Origin: Cristatella mucedo | Lineage: Eukaryota > Bryozoa > Phylactolaemata > Cristatellidae | Direction: 5' to 3' | Assembly: GCA_009760855.2 (NCBI GenBank) | Contig: WPIO01000151.1 | Span: forward strand, 586,501 to 650,500 | DNA length: 64,000 nt | Part shown: positions 1-9,621 of the stretch, piece after piece | Layout: every line of letters starts with the position of its first letter | Position numbering within the stretch: position 1 is the first letter of the stretch | Position numbers and translations under genes: made by a program | The notes under the pieces: generated by a model | Database searches by the model: none | Seen by the model: only the letters and a program-made list of their open reading frames with translations | What the model was told of the DNA's origin: nothing

Positions 1-196
1 ACTCACTCGGCCAATTTCGCCTACCCAAGAGCCCCGGCGACCCCTCGTCACCGCACATGCTATAGGTCAGACCCCGGCCTTGCCGGTGACCCTTACCGCA
101 TTAGAGCCGTCCGGTCCCAGCCAATAGAACCTAGCCTGGGTACAGATGATCCAAACCTTTCAAGGAGGCGAAACTTGACGAGCGAGAGAGGCGGCA

Positions 197-228
<32 letters not shown>

Positions 229-767
229 CTACAGACGAGCGGCTCCAGCCTGCACTAACTCGTCGAGCTTCCACTCCTTCCTCGGCCTCTCCCGCACGTC
301 GTTGTTTCTGGCGAGGACGCACTGTATCTTCCTTTTAGCTTCTGCAGCAGCGCACTGTCCAGCCGACTACTCCGGCGTCTCTCTGGCTCGTCGTTGTAGG
401 CGCCACTGACGAGCGGCTTCAGAGGCGCGGTTACTTACCACTTCCGCTTCTTCCTCACTTTCTGCGGCCTATTATTCGCTAGCGACAATGGCACTTCCTT
501 TCAGCTTCTGCAACGCATCATGCAGCAGCCTCCTCCGGCGTCATTCGGGATCTTTAGTAATGGCGGGAGCGCCTTTCCCTTTCGGCTTCTTTCTTTCAGA
601 ACCTCGATTGATAGTGATACGGAAAAATATACTGTCTGCTAAATAAAATCTACCGTTAACTTCGCAGCCATTTAACGAAACTGGTAAACGCAAAGCAGAG
701 CAGAGTAAATGTAAAACTCTGAAAATAAGGCAGCCTTGCAAAGCGCCATCTCAGCCAGTCCGACCGA
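1..767. other. intergenic, no gene recognised
   Basis: No reading frame here resembles a known family. The stretch is relatively GC-rich and carries an uninterrupted CTG/CAG triplet run at about 199-226 that makes a chance poly-alanine frame on the minus strand. Two loosely similar segments around 320-400 and 490-545 (both with a 'cttcctttcagcttctgca'-like core) suggest a small internal duplication. Confidence 0.5.
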
Positions 768-945
768 TGTTTGCTGATTTAACAGCCTCTTTTGTATAGC
801 GACAGAAGAGCCTTTGCGGCGATCACTACCGCTTGCAGCGCCGATAAAGAACCATCCACTGCAGGATTCGAACCCAAGACCCCGGGACCGAGGTCGTTAA
901 AAGCAACCGCCGTACCTAGTGGGCCAACGCGGCTCACCGATAGCA
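768..945 (-). mobile_element. SINE-1 copy (tRNA-derived)
   Basis: On the minus strand this reads as a tRNA-like head followed by a fixed tail. The box B equivalent is visible on the plus strand as ggattcgaacc near 864-874. The end nearest 768 carries the family-specific terminus, which reads ggctgttaaatcagc on the element strand. The same unit recurs at 11707, 24479, 40724, 48087 and 61400 (minus) and at 35745, 49660 and 58355 (plus). Confidence 0.8.
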
Positions 946-1301
946 CCGGAAACGCTTGGGCTACAGCAAAGATGGCGATAGTGCTGAGGGATCAAGCTAC
1001 TGGCATGACATGGCTACCGTCGGAGCTACCCTCATTTCATACTTCTCTGGAGTCCTAGAATTTCAATGTCCAGTTTTAACTATGAGTGTGAATGCGAACT
1101 AGTACACACAAAAGTAAAAAACATGCTGCGGGCATGCAATGCGTTCTGTATGACGTCGCCCACTGCGATTCTTTTTTACCTCCCTTATGCCACACAGGTA
1201 GAGCGGTCACGTTTTGTGTCCTCAGTCATCGCAGCCTAAAGAGAGCGTGCACATTATCTAAAAGGTTGGCTTTGACTTGGGCCAAATAATGGAAACTAAG
1301 G

Positions 1302-1362
1302 TTGGCTGATTTAAAAGCCTCATTTGCATAGCGGTAGAAGATAATTCACGGCTCTCACCGCA
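1302..1362 (-). mobile_element. SINE-1 3' fragment
   Basis: Only the 3' tail of SINE-1 is present: gctgatttaaaagcctcatt followed by the characteristic tatagcggtagaag segment. The tRNA-like head is missing or too diverged to see. Confidence 0.6.
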
Positions 1363-3190
1363 CCACGACTCGGGTCGGGAGAGCGAGCAGCAGCTCCTGG
1401 ACTAAGTAAGACTCAGGGTCAATAATACTCGCCTGTCCATGTTTCATAACTAGTCTGCACGACCTAGATCCCGTGATTGGCTAGACCGCTGCACCTGCTC
1501 GAGGCGGGAATCTTCAAAACGGTGACTTATACTTTTGTTCCGTTTTGCTGCGCAATATACCGTCGCCAGTAGCGGATCAAGTTTTCGCTTCGCAATTCAA
1601 CTTTCTTGACCAAATTGATATCCAGGTGCAAAAGCATATCTTAACCAATATTTCGTTCACTGTTGCGTCTTTGTATGACTGCAAGCTTCTGCAGTATGGC
1701 AGATACATTCCCCGATGCTGCTGGTCCTTATAAGCCTTTATTATTAAAAAATAATGGTGAATCTGCCCGTTGCAGCTGTTCGGTTTCATCGTATTTTGAA
1801 GTAGGCAATTGACCAACACTAGTAGATAGCCGAGCGAAGGCGTGGGCTAGAATAACTCTAGGCTGGCTGCAGGTCACAGGTGCCTCTGCGGCTTTGGCGC
1901 TCTATCAAGCCTGAATGCAGAGAATTAGGGGTGCCAAGACTTTTCGGCCGTGTGTAGGCTGCTTCCATCCGGTAAGCCAACATGGCTGTCGACGTTGCGC
2001 CCCACCTGTGTCGAGTTGTTTTCGTGGAGCAATTTTTTCTATAAGGGTACACATATCTTTCCACTATTCATATTCCGAAAGGAAAGGCACAGCAATTTAG
2101 AAAAGAAAAGTTGGTTTCATGGCAAGACTATGGCAACCAAGGCGAGAGCGTCGTTGGCTGAGCTTCCTGCCAGCAGCAATAAATCGTCGCCCACTACACA
2201 CGCGAGGCAGCGCTGGCTTCGATCTGGGCCTCGCCAACGCCCACTCGCTTTGCAAAGCCTAAGCAGAGTCATCCGAAGCTTCCAGAAACGAGCGCTGATT
2301 CTGAAGAAACGTTCTTGACCTGAGCTTCCAGCTGCGAAAAATGACTATGCATACAATAGCGGCAGTGCCTCGCAGGTGGGATCAGCTTTCAACGGAGCGA
2401 AAAAAGTACACCTCCAAATATGACTTAATCTTGGCTTTATTTACTTCTGAGCGGTGAACACCACGGGATTCCAAGGAAACTTTGAAACAGCAGGCATTTT
2501 AAGGCACCATAAAGGAGACCGGCAGGATAGCTTCACCGGGCCAGCACTGGAGGGGAGAGAAGTTCGAATGGAAACGACCGCGGTTGGCCACCGCCACGCC
2601 GCACGCTAAACAGCATTGGAAATCGTCGCCAGCAGCCGTCCAGCGGCAGCGGCCACGCACGTGATATCGTCATCGGCTGACAGAGGGCGACGACGCATGC
2701 CCATGAAGCCGACGAGGCTCTGCTTGGGCCTCGCCTGCTGCAAGCGCCCGCCTCGGGTGCACGTTTTGTCCAGAGGGTCGCTCCTCTTCGAAGTAGGGAG
2801 TGCATGAAACTCGTCATACAAGCCGGACGCGGACGCACGGTAGGCAAATCAATATGCAGTGAAATTCGTCATCTAGGCACTACGAGCTGGGCTCAAAACG
2901 TCTTCGTAGGATGAAAGCGAGGCAATTGTGGCCATGAGTTCGAGACTTCAGACGAATCGCATCCTACTACTCGGAGAATGGCGAGCCCATTCGGCGAGGA
3001 GCAGATGTAAGGGCTCGTGGGCGCGCGATGGCGGCACCCACAGGCGAGTTGTTTCGTTGTCGACGACAGCTGTTTTGTATCGCATACGGGCAAAACGAGC
3101 GATCGAGCGTACATACTGATGTAGTAGCCGTCGTGCGTTCTGCTCCGGAGCACGTGGTGATAAGAGAGAAGAGAGTGGATAGCGTACTTA
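1363..3190. other. intergenic, no gene recognised
   Basis: Several frames are open on both strands, especially 2530-2850, but none shows a recognisable domain. Overlapping open frames on opposite strands are what locally GC-rich sequence gives by chance. No repeat family seen elsewhere in the window was found here. Confidence 0.4.
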
Positions 3191-3191
3191 C

Positions 3192-3379
3192 AGGCCGACG
3201 TACAGGCAGAAAGTGAATTTCGAGGCAAGGAACGCATCGTGCAGGCAAGGATCGGGCCCGTTGGGGACGGAACGCCGGCTGGGGAGGGGATGGAACCACG
3301 TGATGGCGATAACACCCACAAAGTCAGGCGCTTCGGTGAAAAATGCAAGCCGCTCCTCAGCTACCGGCGAATTTCTCAT
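3192..3379 (-). other. possible coding exon, unidentified
   Basis: On the minus strand an ATG at 3379-3377 opens a 62-codon frame that runs into a consensus splice donor (CCT|GTAAGTACG) at 3192/3191. A T-rich tract ending in TTTTTTTAG lies just upstream, near 3400. The predicted peptide begins MRNSPVAEERLAFF and includes APDFVGVIAITW. I do not recognise the family and found no convincing following exon, so this may be chance. Confidence 0.2.
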
Positions 3380-4038
3380 TCTACAATTCGCAGCTCTCGC
3401 TAAAAAAATAAATAGCATGAGCTCAGTGCTGCTCCCACGGCAGGTGCTGGTGCAGCGTCGGTCACGACCGGTCATTGCACTAAGTGTCTTCCTCCCTGTC
3501 GTACAATTTCGATGGCACGGCTAACGTACCTAGTCGTCTCTGCTCTTGTCGGGTCTCGCATCGTCGTTTTGTGGATTAGTACGAGATGAGCAGGTCAAAA
3601 TTGAGAGAAGCCTGACGCCGAGACCGAGCAGCTCTTGATTCGAGTCCGGCAAATTAGGCGAGTCTCTCTGGTGATGCCCACGAATTACTGCTAAAGAGTG
3701 TGACGACGCAGGCGAGGCATACTTTCGTGTAGCTAGCTACCAAATGCAAGCAATTATTATAAAGCACGATTATACCGAGAAACCTGAATCGCCTGAGTGA
3801 GCCGACTAGCTGCAGGCGGATAAATATGGGCATGTGGGAGGAGGGCTCCGTGCAAAATTGATTAGCAACATTAAGCCGGCAAACAACCTACTAGTGTACT
3901 TACACATCGACAAGTAGTAATGTATCTAGTGGTGATTTAGCATAATAAAGGCTAACGGCAATCTGGTCCGTAAAGCGTTCAATACTTACTCATACTCTCC
4001 TACTTCACTACTTCGACACAGGATCCAGTAGTTTTGAA

Positions 4039-4548
4039 TTGTTCACAATATCTGCACTGTTAACCACAGCAGGGGAGCAGAAAGGCATGGCATATCGTAA
4101 CTATGGGCTGTCAAAGGCTGAAAGCCTGATAAAAAATCCCAACAGTCTAGAAATACCTCGTACAAACCTCAAATCCTTTGGAGACCGTGCATTTAGCTCG
4201 TATACTCCCAAAGCCTGGAACTCCCTCCCGACCTGCGTCAGAACATCCCCTGACCTGACCACGTTTAAAAGGAACTTAAAAACACACCTATTTAGGACAG
4301 CATTTAGTGGGTCCCTGTGATTCTTCCTTCACGTGCTTATGCGTGCTGACACTGTGCATGCTGCCACTAACCACATTTGCATGCTGACCCTGTGCATGTC
4401 ACCCCTAACCGTGTTATTCATTTTGTTTATTTTTTAAGCATGATTTTACTTACCATTTAATTGCATTTCTCTTTGCAGCAAATATAAAGCGCCTAGAAAG
4501 AGATTAAGTTCTCTGAGGGCGCTTTATCAAGTACATTATTATTATTAA
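4039..4548 (+). mobile_element. LINE-A fragment (L2/CR1-like), 3' end
   Basis: A 5'-truncated non-LTR retrotransposon. A frame open to 4320 carries the conserved C-terminal block of L2/CR1-type ORF2, including FGDRAFSSYTPKAWNSLP and the following TFKRNLKTHLFR. The 3' untranslated part contains the family stem-loop (gcgcctagaaagagattaag onward) and ends in an ATT microsatellite at about 4538-4548. Confidence 0.85.
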
Positions 4549-5805
4549 AATATAACGCGAACGTTCAAGTCAGATGAGAGTAGATATAGAACAGCCGTGA
4601 CTATAAACGCGAAAACCAGAACGCCACTACGGCAAGCAGATGGTTCGGATCGAGACCAGGTGACACATCCTAATACTAACTTACTAGTTATGGGCAAACC
4701 CAGTGTGATCCAGAGATTGGAAAGGCTGACCCTCAAAATTGGCTCTGCCAGCATATCTCCAGTTGAATCAGCTCGAAATCTAGGTGTCATATTCCAAAGC
4801 GGCCTCTCGTTAGACGACCATATCAGCTCCACAGTCAAATCCGCCTATTTTCAGCTTCATAACATTGCTAAAATTCGGGCTTGTTTAGATAAAGATACCA
4901 CATCTTTCGCATGCTGACCCAGTGCATGTAACCCCTAACCATGTTATTCATTTTGTTTGTTTTTCAAGCATGATTTTACTTACTATTCTATTGCGTATCA
5001 CTTTGCAGCAAATGTAAAGCGCCTAGAAAGAGATTAAGTTCTCTGAGGGCGCTTTATCAAGTGCAATATTATTATTATTATTATTATTACATCTAAGTTG
5101 GTCCATGCATTCGTGACATCCCGTCTCGCTGCAACTCACTGCTTACTGGCCTACCAGCATGTGCGATCAGGCGATTGCAGCTGGTGCAAAACTCGGCAGC
5201 TAGGCTTGTCTGTCGTGAGCGTCGCAGTTGCCACATTACTCCACTTCTCGCCGACCTGCACTGGCTACCAGTCAAGCAACGGATTGACCAAGGTTTTGTC
5301 GCTCACTTTTAGGTCCCTTCATTCTATGGCTCCAGCCTATCTGTCAGATATACTACCCCATCAGGCCAAGCATCGTGCCACCCGCTTTTCGGAATCCAAC
5401 AGTCTAGAAATACCTCATACAAACCTCAAATCCTTTGGAGACAGTGCATTTTGTTCATATGCTCCCAAAGCCTGGAACTCCCTCCCGACCTGCGTCAAAG
5501 CATCCCCTGACCTGACCACATTTAAAAGGAACCTAAAAACACCTATTTAGGACAGCATTTAGTGGGTCCCTGTGATTCGTCCTTGATGTGCTTATGCGTG
5601 CTGACACTGTGCATGCTGCCACTAACCACATTGGCATGCTGACCCTGTGCATGTCACCCCTAACCATATTATTCATTTCGTTTGTTTTTCAAGCATGATT
5701 TTACTTACCATTCAATTGCATTTCACTTTACAGCAAATGTAAAGCGCATAGAGAGAGATTAAGTTCTCTGAGGGCGCTTTATCAAGTGAATTATTATTAT
5801 TATTC
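4549..5805 (+). mobile_element. LINE-A copy interrupted by a second LINE-A
   Basis: The first part (about 4597-4905) encodes reverse-transcriptase C-terminal sequence, including ARNLGVIFQSGLSLDDH and FQLHNIAKIRACLDKD. The frame is then broken by an inserted LINE-A tail and resumes at 5095 with KLVHAFVTSRL, running through the thumb region and the [18 protein letters not shown] block to a stop at about 5550. The 3' tail contains the family stem-loop near 5745-5782 and ends in ATT repeats at about 5790-5805. Frameshifts are present, so the copy is dead. Confidence 0.85.
4906..5088 (+). mobile_element. nested LINE-A tail insertion with target duplication
   Basis: A 183-nt 5'-truncated LINE-A 3' end ending in (ATT)n sits inside the LINE-A copy at 4549-5805. 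The hexamer ACATCT occurs directly before it (4900-4905) and directly after it (5089-5094). Removing the insert and one hexamer joins the two halves of the host reading frame. Confidence 0.85.
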
Positions 5806-7174
5806 ATAAAACCGAAATACGCTGCACAATTGTGTGCAAGGAGATCGTGACTTATGATTCAAAAGTCTGCCTGCCAACCTGCCACTTCGCCTGCCAACTA
5901 CGATTCAGCTACGACTATAAACTATTCAACTACGACTTATATACTCACGGCTGCAACTGCTGAGAGCGGCTCTTCCACAACATCAGGCCAGGCCACACCG
6001 AAGCTCGGCACGCCGGCCGGCGGTGAGAGCCTGTTCTTATCACTCGGGTAGACGTAAGCCCACGAGGTGCCAGCTCCTCTACCTTGCAAGGCCAAACTTG
6101 GGCCTTGCCAGGCACACGTGAATGCCGAAACGGTGGACAGCCGGGAAAGCAAAGCCCAGGGCTGTCGAGGGCAGACGCCAACGATTCCAGGACTTTTTTC
6201 GATTCGATTACGTCATCGATTGGCAGCTGCTCACTCGGCTTGACCAAGCCGATAACAAGGCTGATGCCGACGAAAGGAGGATGCAGATGACAGGACGATG
6301 CCAACGATAGGACCGTGCCATGACAGCAACATTGCTGACAGCAGCTCGATGGGTCGGTTCCTGACACAGCATCCATTGAAAGTCCCACTATCACCAACCT
6401 TGTATTTTTCAAATCCCCGCTCTTATGAACTACGAGCTTGGCCGCTGAATTTGACCAAAGAACCGGTTAAATGGCCGCGATCATCCAAGGCTCATAAGCA
6501 GCGCGATTCATGGTTATTTATAAACGAGATTATTGTATGAATTATGATTTGGCCACTGTTAAAATAATAGGCATTCCCGAAGTCGCTCTCTTGAAATAAC
6601 GGTCTGCTGGTTGGTGAGGCACAGCGCTGAGCGTGAGTTCAGCGAGCATGTAAACGAATCTGTTAGAAGTCACCTGTCAAGTCAGCCATAATAGAGGCTA
6701 TTCGTGCTTTTTCTAAACGTATTGCTGTAACGCTGCGTGCAGTGTACCGAGTGCTGTACCATTACCGTCGGCGTATCCAGGTCCCTGCACATTGCACGCC
6801 TTGTGCCGCTACCCGAACTAGTGAGGGTGGCGCAGGCATAATAGTATATAGCGGTCCTTCGCGCGAGCACGGTAGCCAGGTCACATTGACCTTAGTAGCC
6901 AGGTCACCTTGACCGTCTTCTGCGTAGTTGGTGGGTGCATCGCCCGGACTTGTGGGGCGGTCGCTCTCGATTACCGTCTGGCGTGCTGTTAGCGAGGTTG
7001 CTGCGCACTTTAAGTGGTCATCCTCTGTACTCGTCGAGGTCCTATCTGGCTTGTCGGCGCTCAGCCACCAAGTTAAACCCTGAAAGCCGCGTGCTTACGC
7101 CCCCATCCGGTCACCACGCCCGCTTCTAAGGCCGCCCGCCTGCCGAGCGGGCTTTTACTCGTCGGAGCTAGCCG
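5806..7174. other. intergenic; upstream and 5' leader of MOCS2
   Basis: No gene or shared repeat is recognised. The last 250 nt are GC-rich, contain no obvious TATA box and contain no ATG, consistent with a TATA-less promoter and 5' leader for MOCS2. The transcription start cannot be placed from sequence alone. Confidence 0.4.
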
Positions 7175-7769
7175 ATGGCAGAGGAAGCCGAAGTAAGTAT
7201 CGCGTCCTGGTTACAGTATAACAATTATATTCTCTTAGTATTGAGTTTTCATGTTCGTTGTGCGTGCAGGTCTGGTGGTGCTTGAGCTGCTGAGTTTGCA
7301 TCGCTCTACTGTCTTGGCTTTACCTCGTCGTTATTTCTCCGCTGTTCCGCAGTCGTTCTTTTTCGTAGCATGTTTGAGACTTCTTTTTAAGTCGGAACAG
7401 ATTTCTGTCTTGTTATGTTTGGGTAGCGTTTCGAAATGCCATGTAGGCGGCCTCGCTAATGGCTACCTCGCCTGCGGACTAGCCTACGTTATGAGACCGC
7501 CCGACGCTATCGTGTCTCGCCGCGGCTGCGGCGGCAGCTGCGGTGCGGAGTCGTATCGCTTTCCTCCGACACCCAGGGCCGTACGGTGATGTGACTCGAG
7601 CATGCGGAAAAGTAGTCAGGAAGGAGCAAGCATTATTCGATGTGCCAGCCCAGCGAAGGCTGGCTCGCAAGCCACCGGGGGGGGGGTAGGCCTCCAGAAC
7701 GATATAGGTCTTGGGCTGAACCACGCGATTGCTTGAGCCTTCAGCAGTGCAAAAGTACGTACACACTCA

Positions 7770-7826
<57 letters not shown>

Positions 7827-8073
7827 ACACACAAATAGCCAGGATACTGTAGATTTTCAGAGTTTCTGCTCCCAGCCGGCTACAGTTTTTCGTTGGTTTA
7901 TTTTACGAAGTGTTGCGCTCATCTGCTGCATATAGCTTGAGTGGCAGAGTGACAGATTCATGCAGACTGACTAACAGGAATGGAGAGAGAGATGGGGAGA
8001 GAGATGGAGGGAGAGAGCGAGTGAGAGGGAGACAGAGATGAAGAGAGAGACAGAGAGAAACGGGGAGAGAGCG

Positions 8074-8115
<42 letters not shown>

Positions 8116-9236
8116 GGAGAGACAGACAGACAGACAGGGTTACGCAACGACAACTACTCTCCAACTGCCGACTATGGCACATCTTTTTCAGCGGTCCTGA
8201 GCTGCTACTTCCATGCCACTCACTACCTCAACTGCTCTCCTGACTCTGCTATGCTTCCCACTTTCTCTTTGTTGCGTGAGACGATGTCTGTTGGCTACCG
8301 AATGCGTACCGAAAGCCGCTTAGGCTGTGAGTGCGCTATACAAAACTCTCCTGCGTAACACCCACATGGTCTTTATGACTTTGTGGAGTTACAGACAGAG
8401 ATACAAAGCAAAGAGAGAAATGGGGAGAGAGAGAGAGGAGAGGGACAATGAGAGAGAAAAAGAGAGAAGGAATGACACCGACAGTTTGCAAGATCCACGA
8501 TTCTTTGGTACATGCATCATCTTTAGTGCAGTAGCGACCCCTCTGTGCATCCTGCACATTTATTAGATAGCTAAATCTTGGTATTGCTGCTGGACGTATG
8601 CATCCTGTCGAACGAGCAAGTGTCGGTTCGGGATACTAGTATGTGTAGATTGATGAGATTCGGGTTGCAGTATTGGGGCTGCTTATTGTTCATGCATGCA
8701 ATCAATCTTAATTCGTTCACCTTTAGGTGAAGGTATTATTTTGGGCCAAGAGTGCTGAGCTAGCAGGCACCAGACAGGCTTACGTGCCTCTCCCGCTGGT
8801 GACAACTGCTGTTAACATCAAAGAGGCTATTTTGCAAGCCTTCCCGAGGTGAGCACCGAGGGCCCACACACCGAGGGCCAACACACCGAGGGCATACACT
8901 TTGCAGAGCGTTGTGCTGACAGCACTTGACTGGCAGCTTGTGACTAGCAGCCTAGACTATTGACTAGTGACTAGTGAGTAGCCACTGTTGGTGCATTCCT
9001 CTATTCGGCTCTATTCTATTCACAAGTTTCCGACAGGAAAGCCCATTATCGGCACTGCAGCAGCTCTGACTTGTGCAGGACCGTGGTTCGGACGTTTTTT
9101 TTGCAGCCTGCGGGTTATCAGCAGCAGCTTCGTGCTTTCCATCGATCGAGCTTACGTGAAGCTGACAGACGACGAAATAGTGCACCTCTCTGCCGGCAGT
9201 GAGATTGCCATAATACCGCCTCTCTCTGGCGGATAG
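7175..9236 (+). CDS. MOCS2A: molybdopterin synthase small subunit (MOCS2A)
   Basis: This is the sulfur carrier of molybdopterin synthase; its C-terminal glycine is thiocarboxylated and donates sulfur to precursor Z. Three exons join to 270 nt (89 residues): 7175-7192 (MAEEAE), 8727-8848 and 9107-9236. All boundaries are GT-AG and phases agree (0, then 2). The ubiquitin-like fold signature is clear: VKVLFWAKSAELAG near the N-terminus and GSEIAIIPPLSGG at the end, with the essential terminal Gly-Gly intact. Length matches the family. It is followed by MOCS2B in the same exon in another frame, as in the bicistronic human locus. The start has C at -3 and G at +4, a weak context. Intron 1 holds CA and GA repeats and a LINE-B fragment. 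Confidence 0.96.
7773..7824. repeat. (CA)n microsatellite
   Basis: About 26 AC dinucleotides in MOCS2 intron 1. A run of nine G lies about 90 nt upstream at 7679-7687. Confidence 0.95.
7979..8130. repeat. (GA)n-rich purine tract
   Basis: An imperfect purine-rich GA/GGGA tract ending in GACA repeats, lying immediately upstream of a LINE-B fragment in MOCS2 intron 1. A second GA-rich patch lies at about 8418-8470, directly after that fragment. Confidence 0.9.
8135..8405 (+). mobile_element. LINE-B fragment, 3' end
   Basis: A 5'-truncated copy of the second LINE family. It begins at the LRNDNYSPTADYG segment and runs through HYLNCSPDSAMLPTFSLLRE to the stop after AIQNSPA, followed by the tail ending near gagttacagacagagataca. 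Matching copies lie at 14740, 21540 and 40170 (plus) and at 32640 and 48600 (minus). Confidence 0.85.
8854..8898. repeat. 15-bp tandem repeat, three units
   Basis: Three consecutive 15-nt units, each beginning caccgagggc, start 5 nt after the splice donor of MOCS2A exon 2. Confidence 0.85.
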
Positions 9237-9261
9237 ACAGACTGCCATCTACATATCTAAG

Positions 9262-9578
9262 ATGAGAGACCTGGTTCGATTCACCAGCGACCCGCTCAGC
9301 ATTGCAGATGCCACGAACGGTGTATGTGACCGCACCTGTGGCGGCATAGCAACATTCATAGGTATACCTCGGGGGGAGGGAGGAAGGGTTAGATGGGGAA
9401 GGGCCAGTGCTCAGGTGATGTGCAGCTGTGTGTTGAGGCGGCTGAAAAAGTCGTGCTGCGTGCTACGATCTTTGATGTCATTAACTATGGGTCGTACTAA
9501 CCAGCAATCCTGAGTGTTCTCTTGTATGCTTTTCCATGCATGTCTAAGCATGATACCTTGCTTTTAATTAACTCTTGG

Positions 9579-9621
<43 letters not shown>

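Noticed and set aside
131-322. Minus-strand frame with a poly-alanine run
   Set aside because: The alanine run comes from a CTG/CAG triplet repeat; no domain or splice context supports a gene.
2533-3524. Long overlapping frames on both strands
   Set aside because: Both strands are open over the same bases in GC-rich sequence, and none resembles a known family. Only the 3192-3379 segment had splice signals worth noting.
7616-7834. Val/Cys-repeat frame through the CA tract
   Set aside because: It is a translation of the (CA)n microsatellite.
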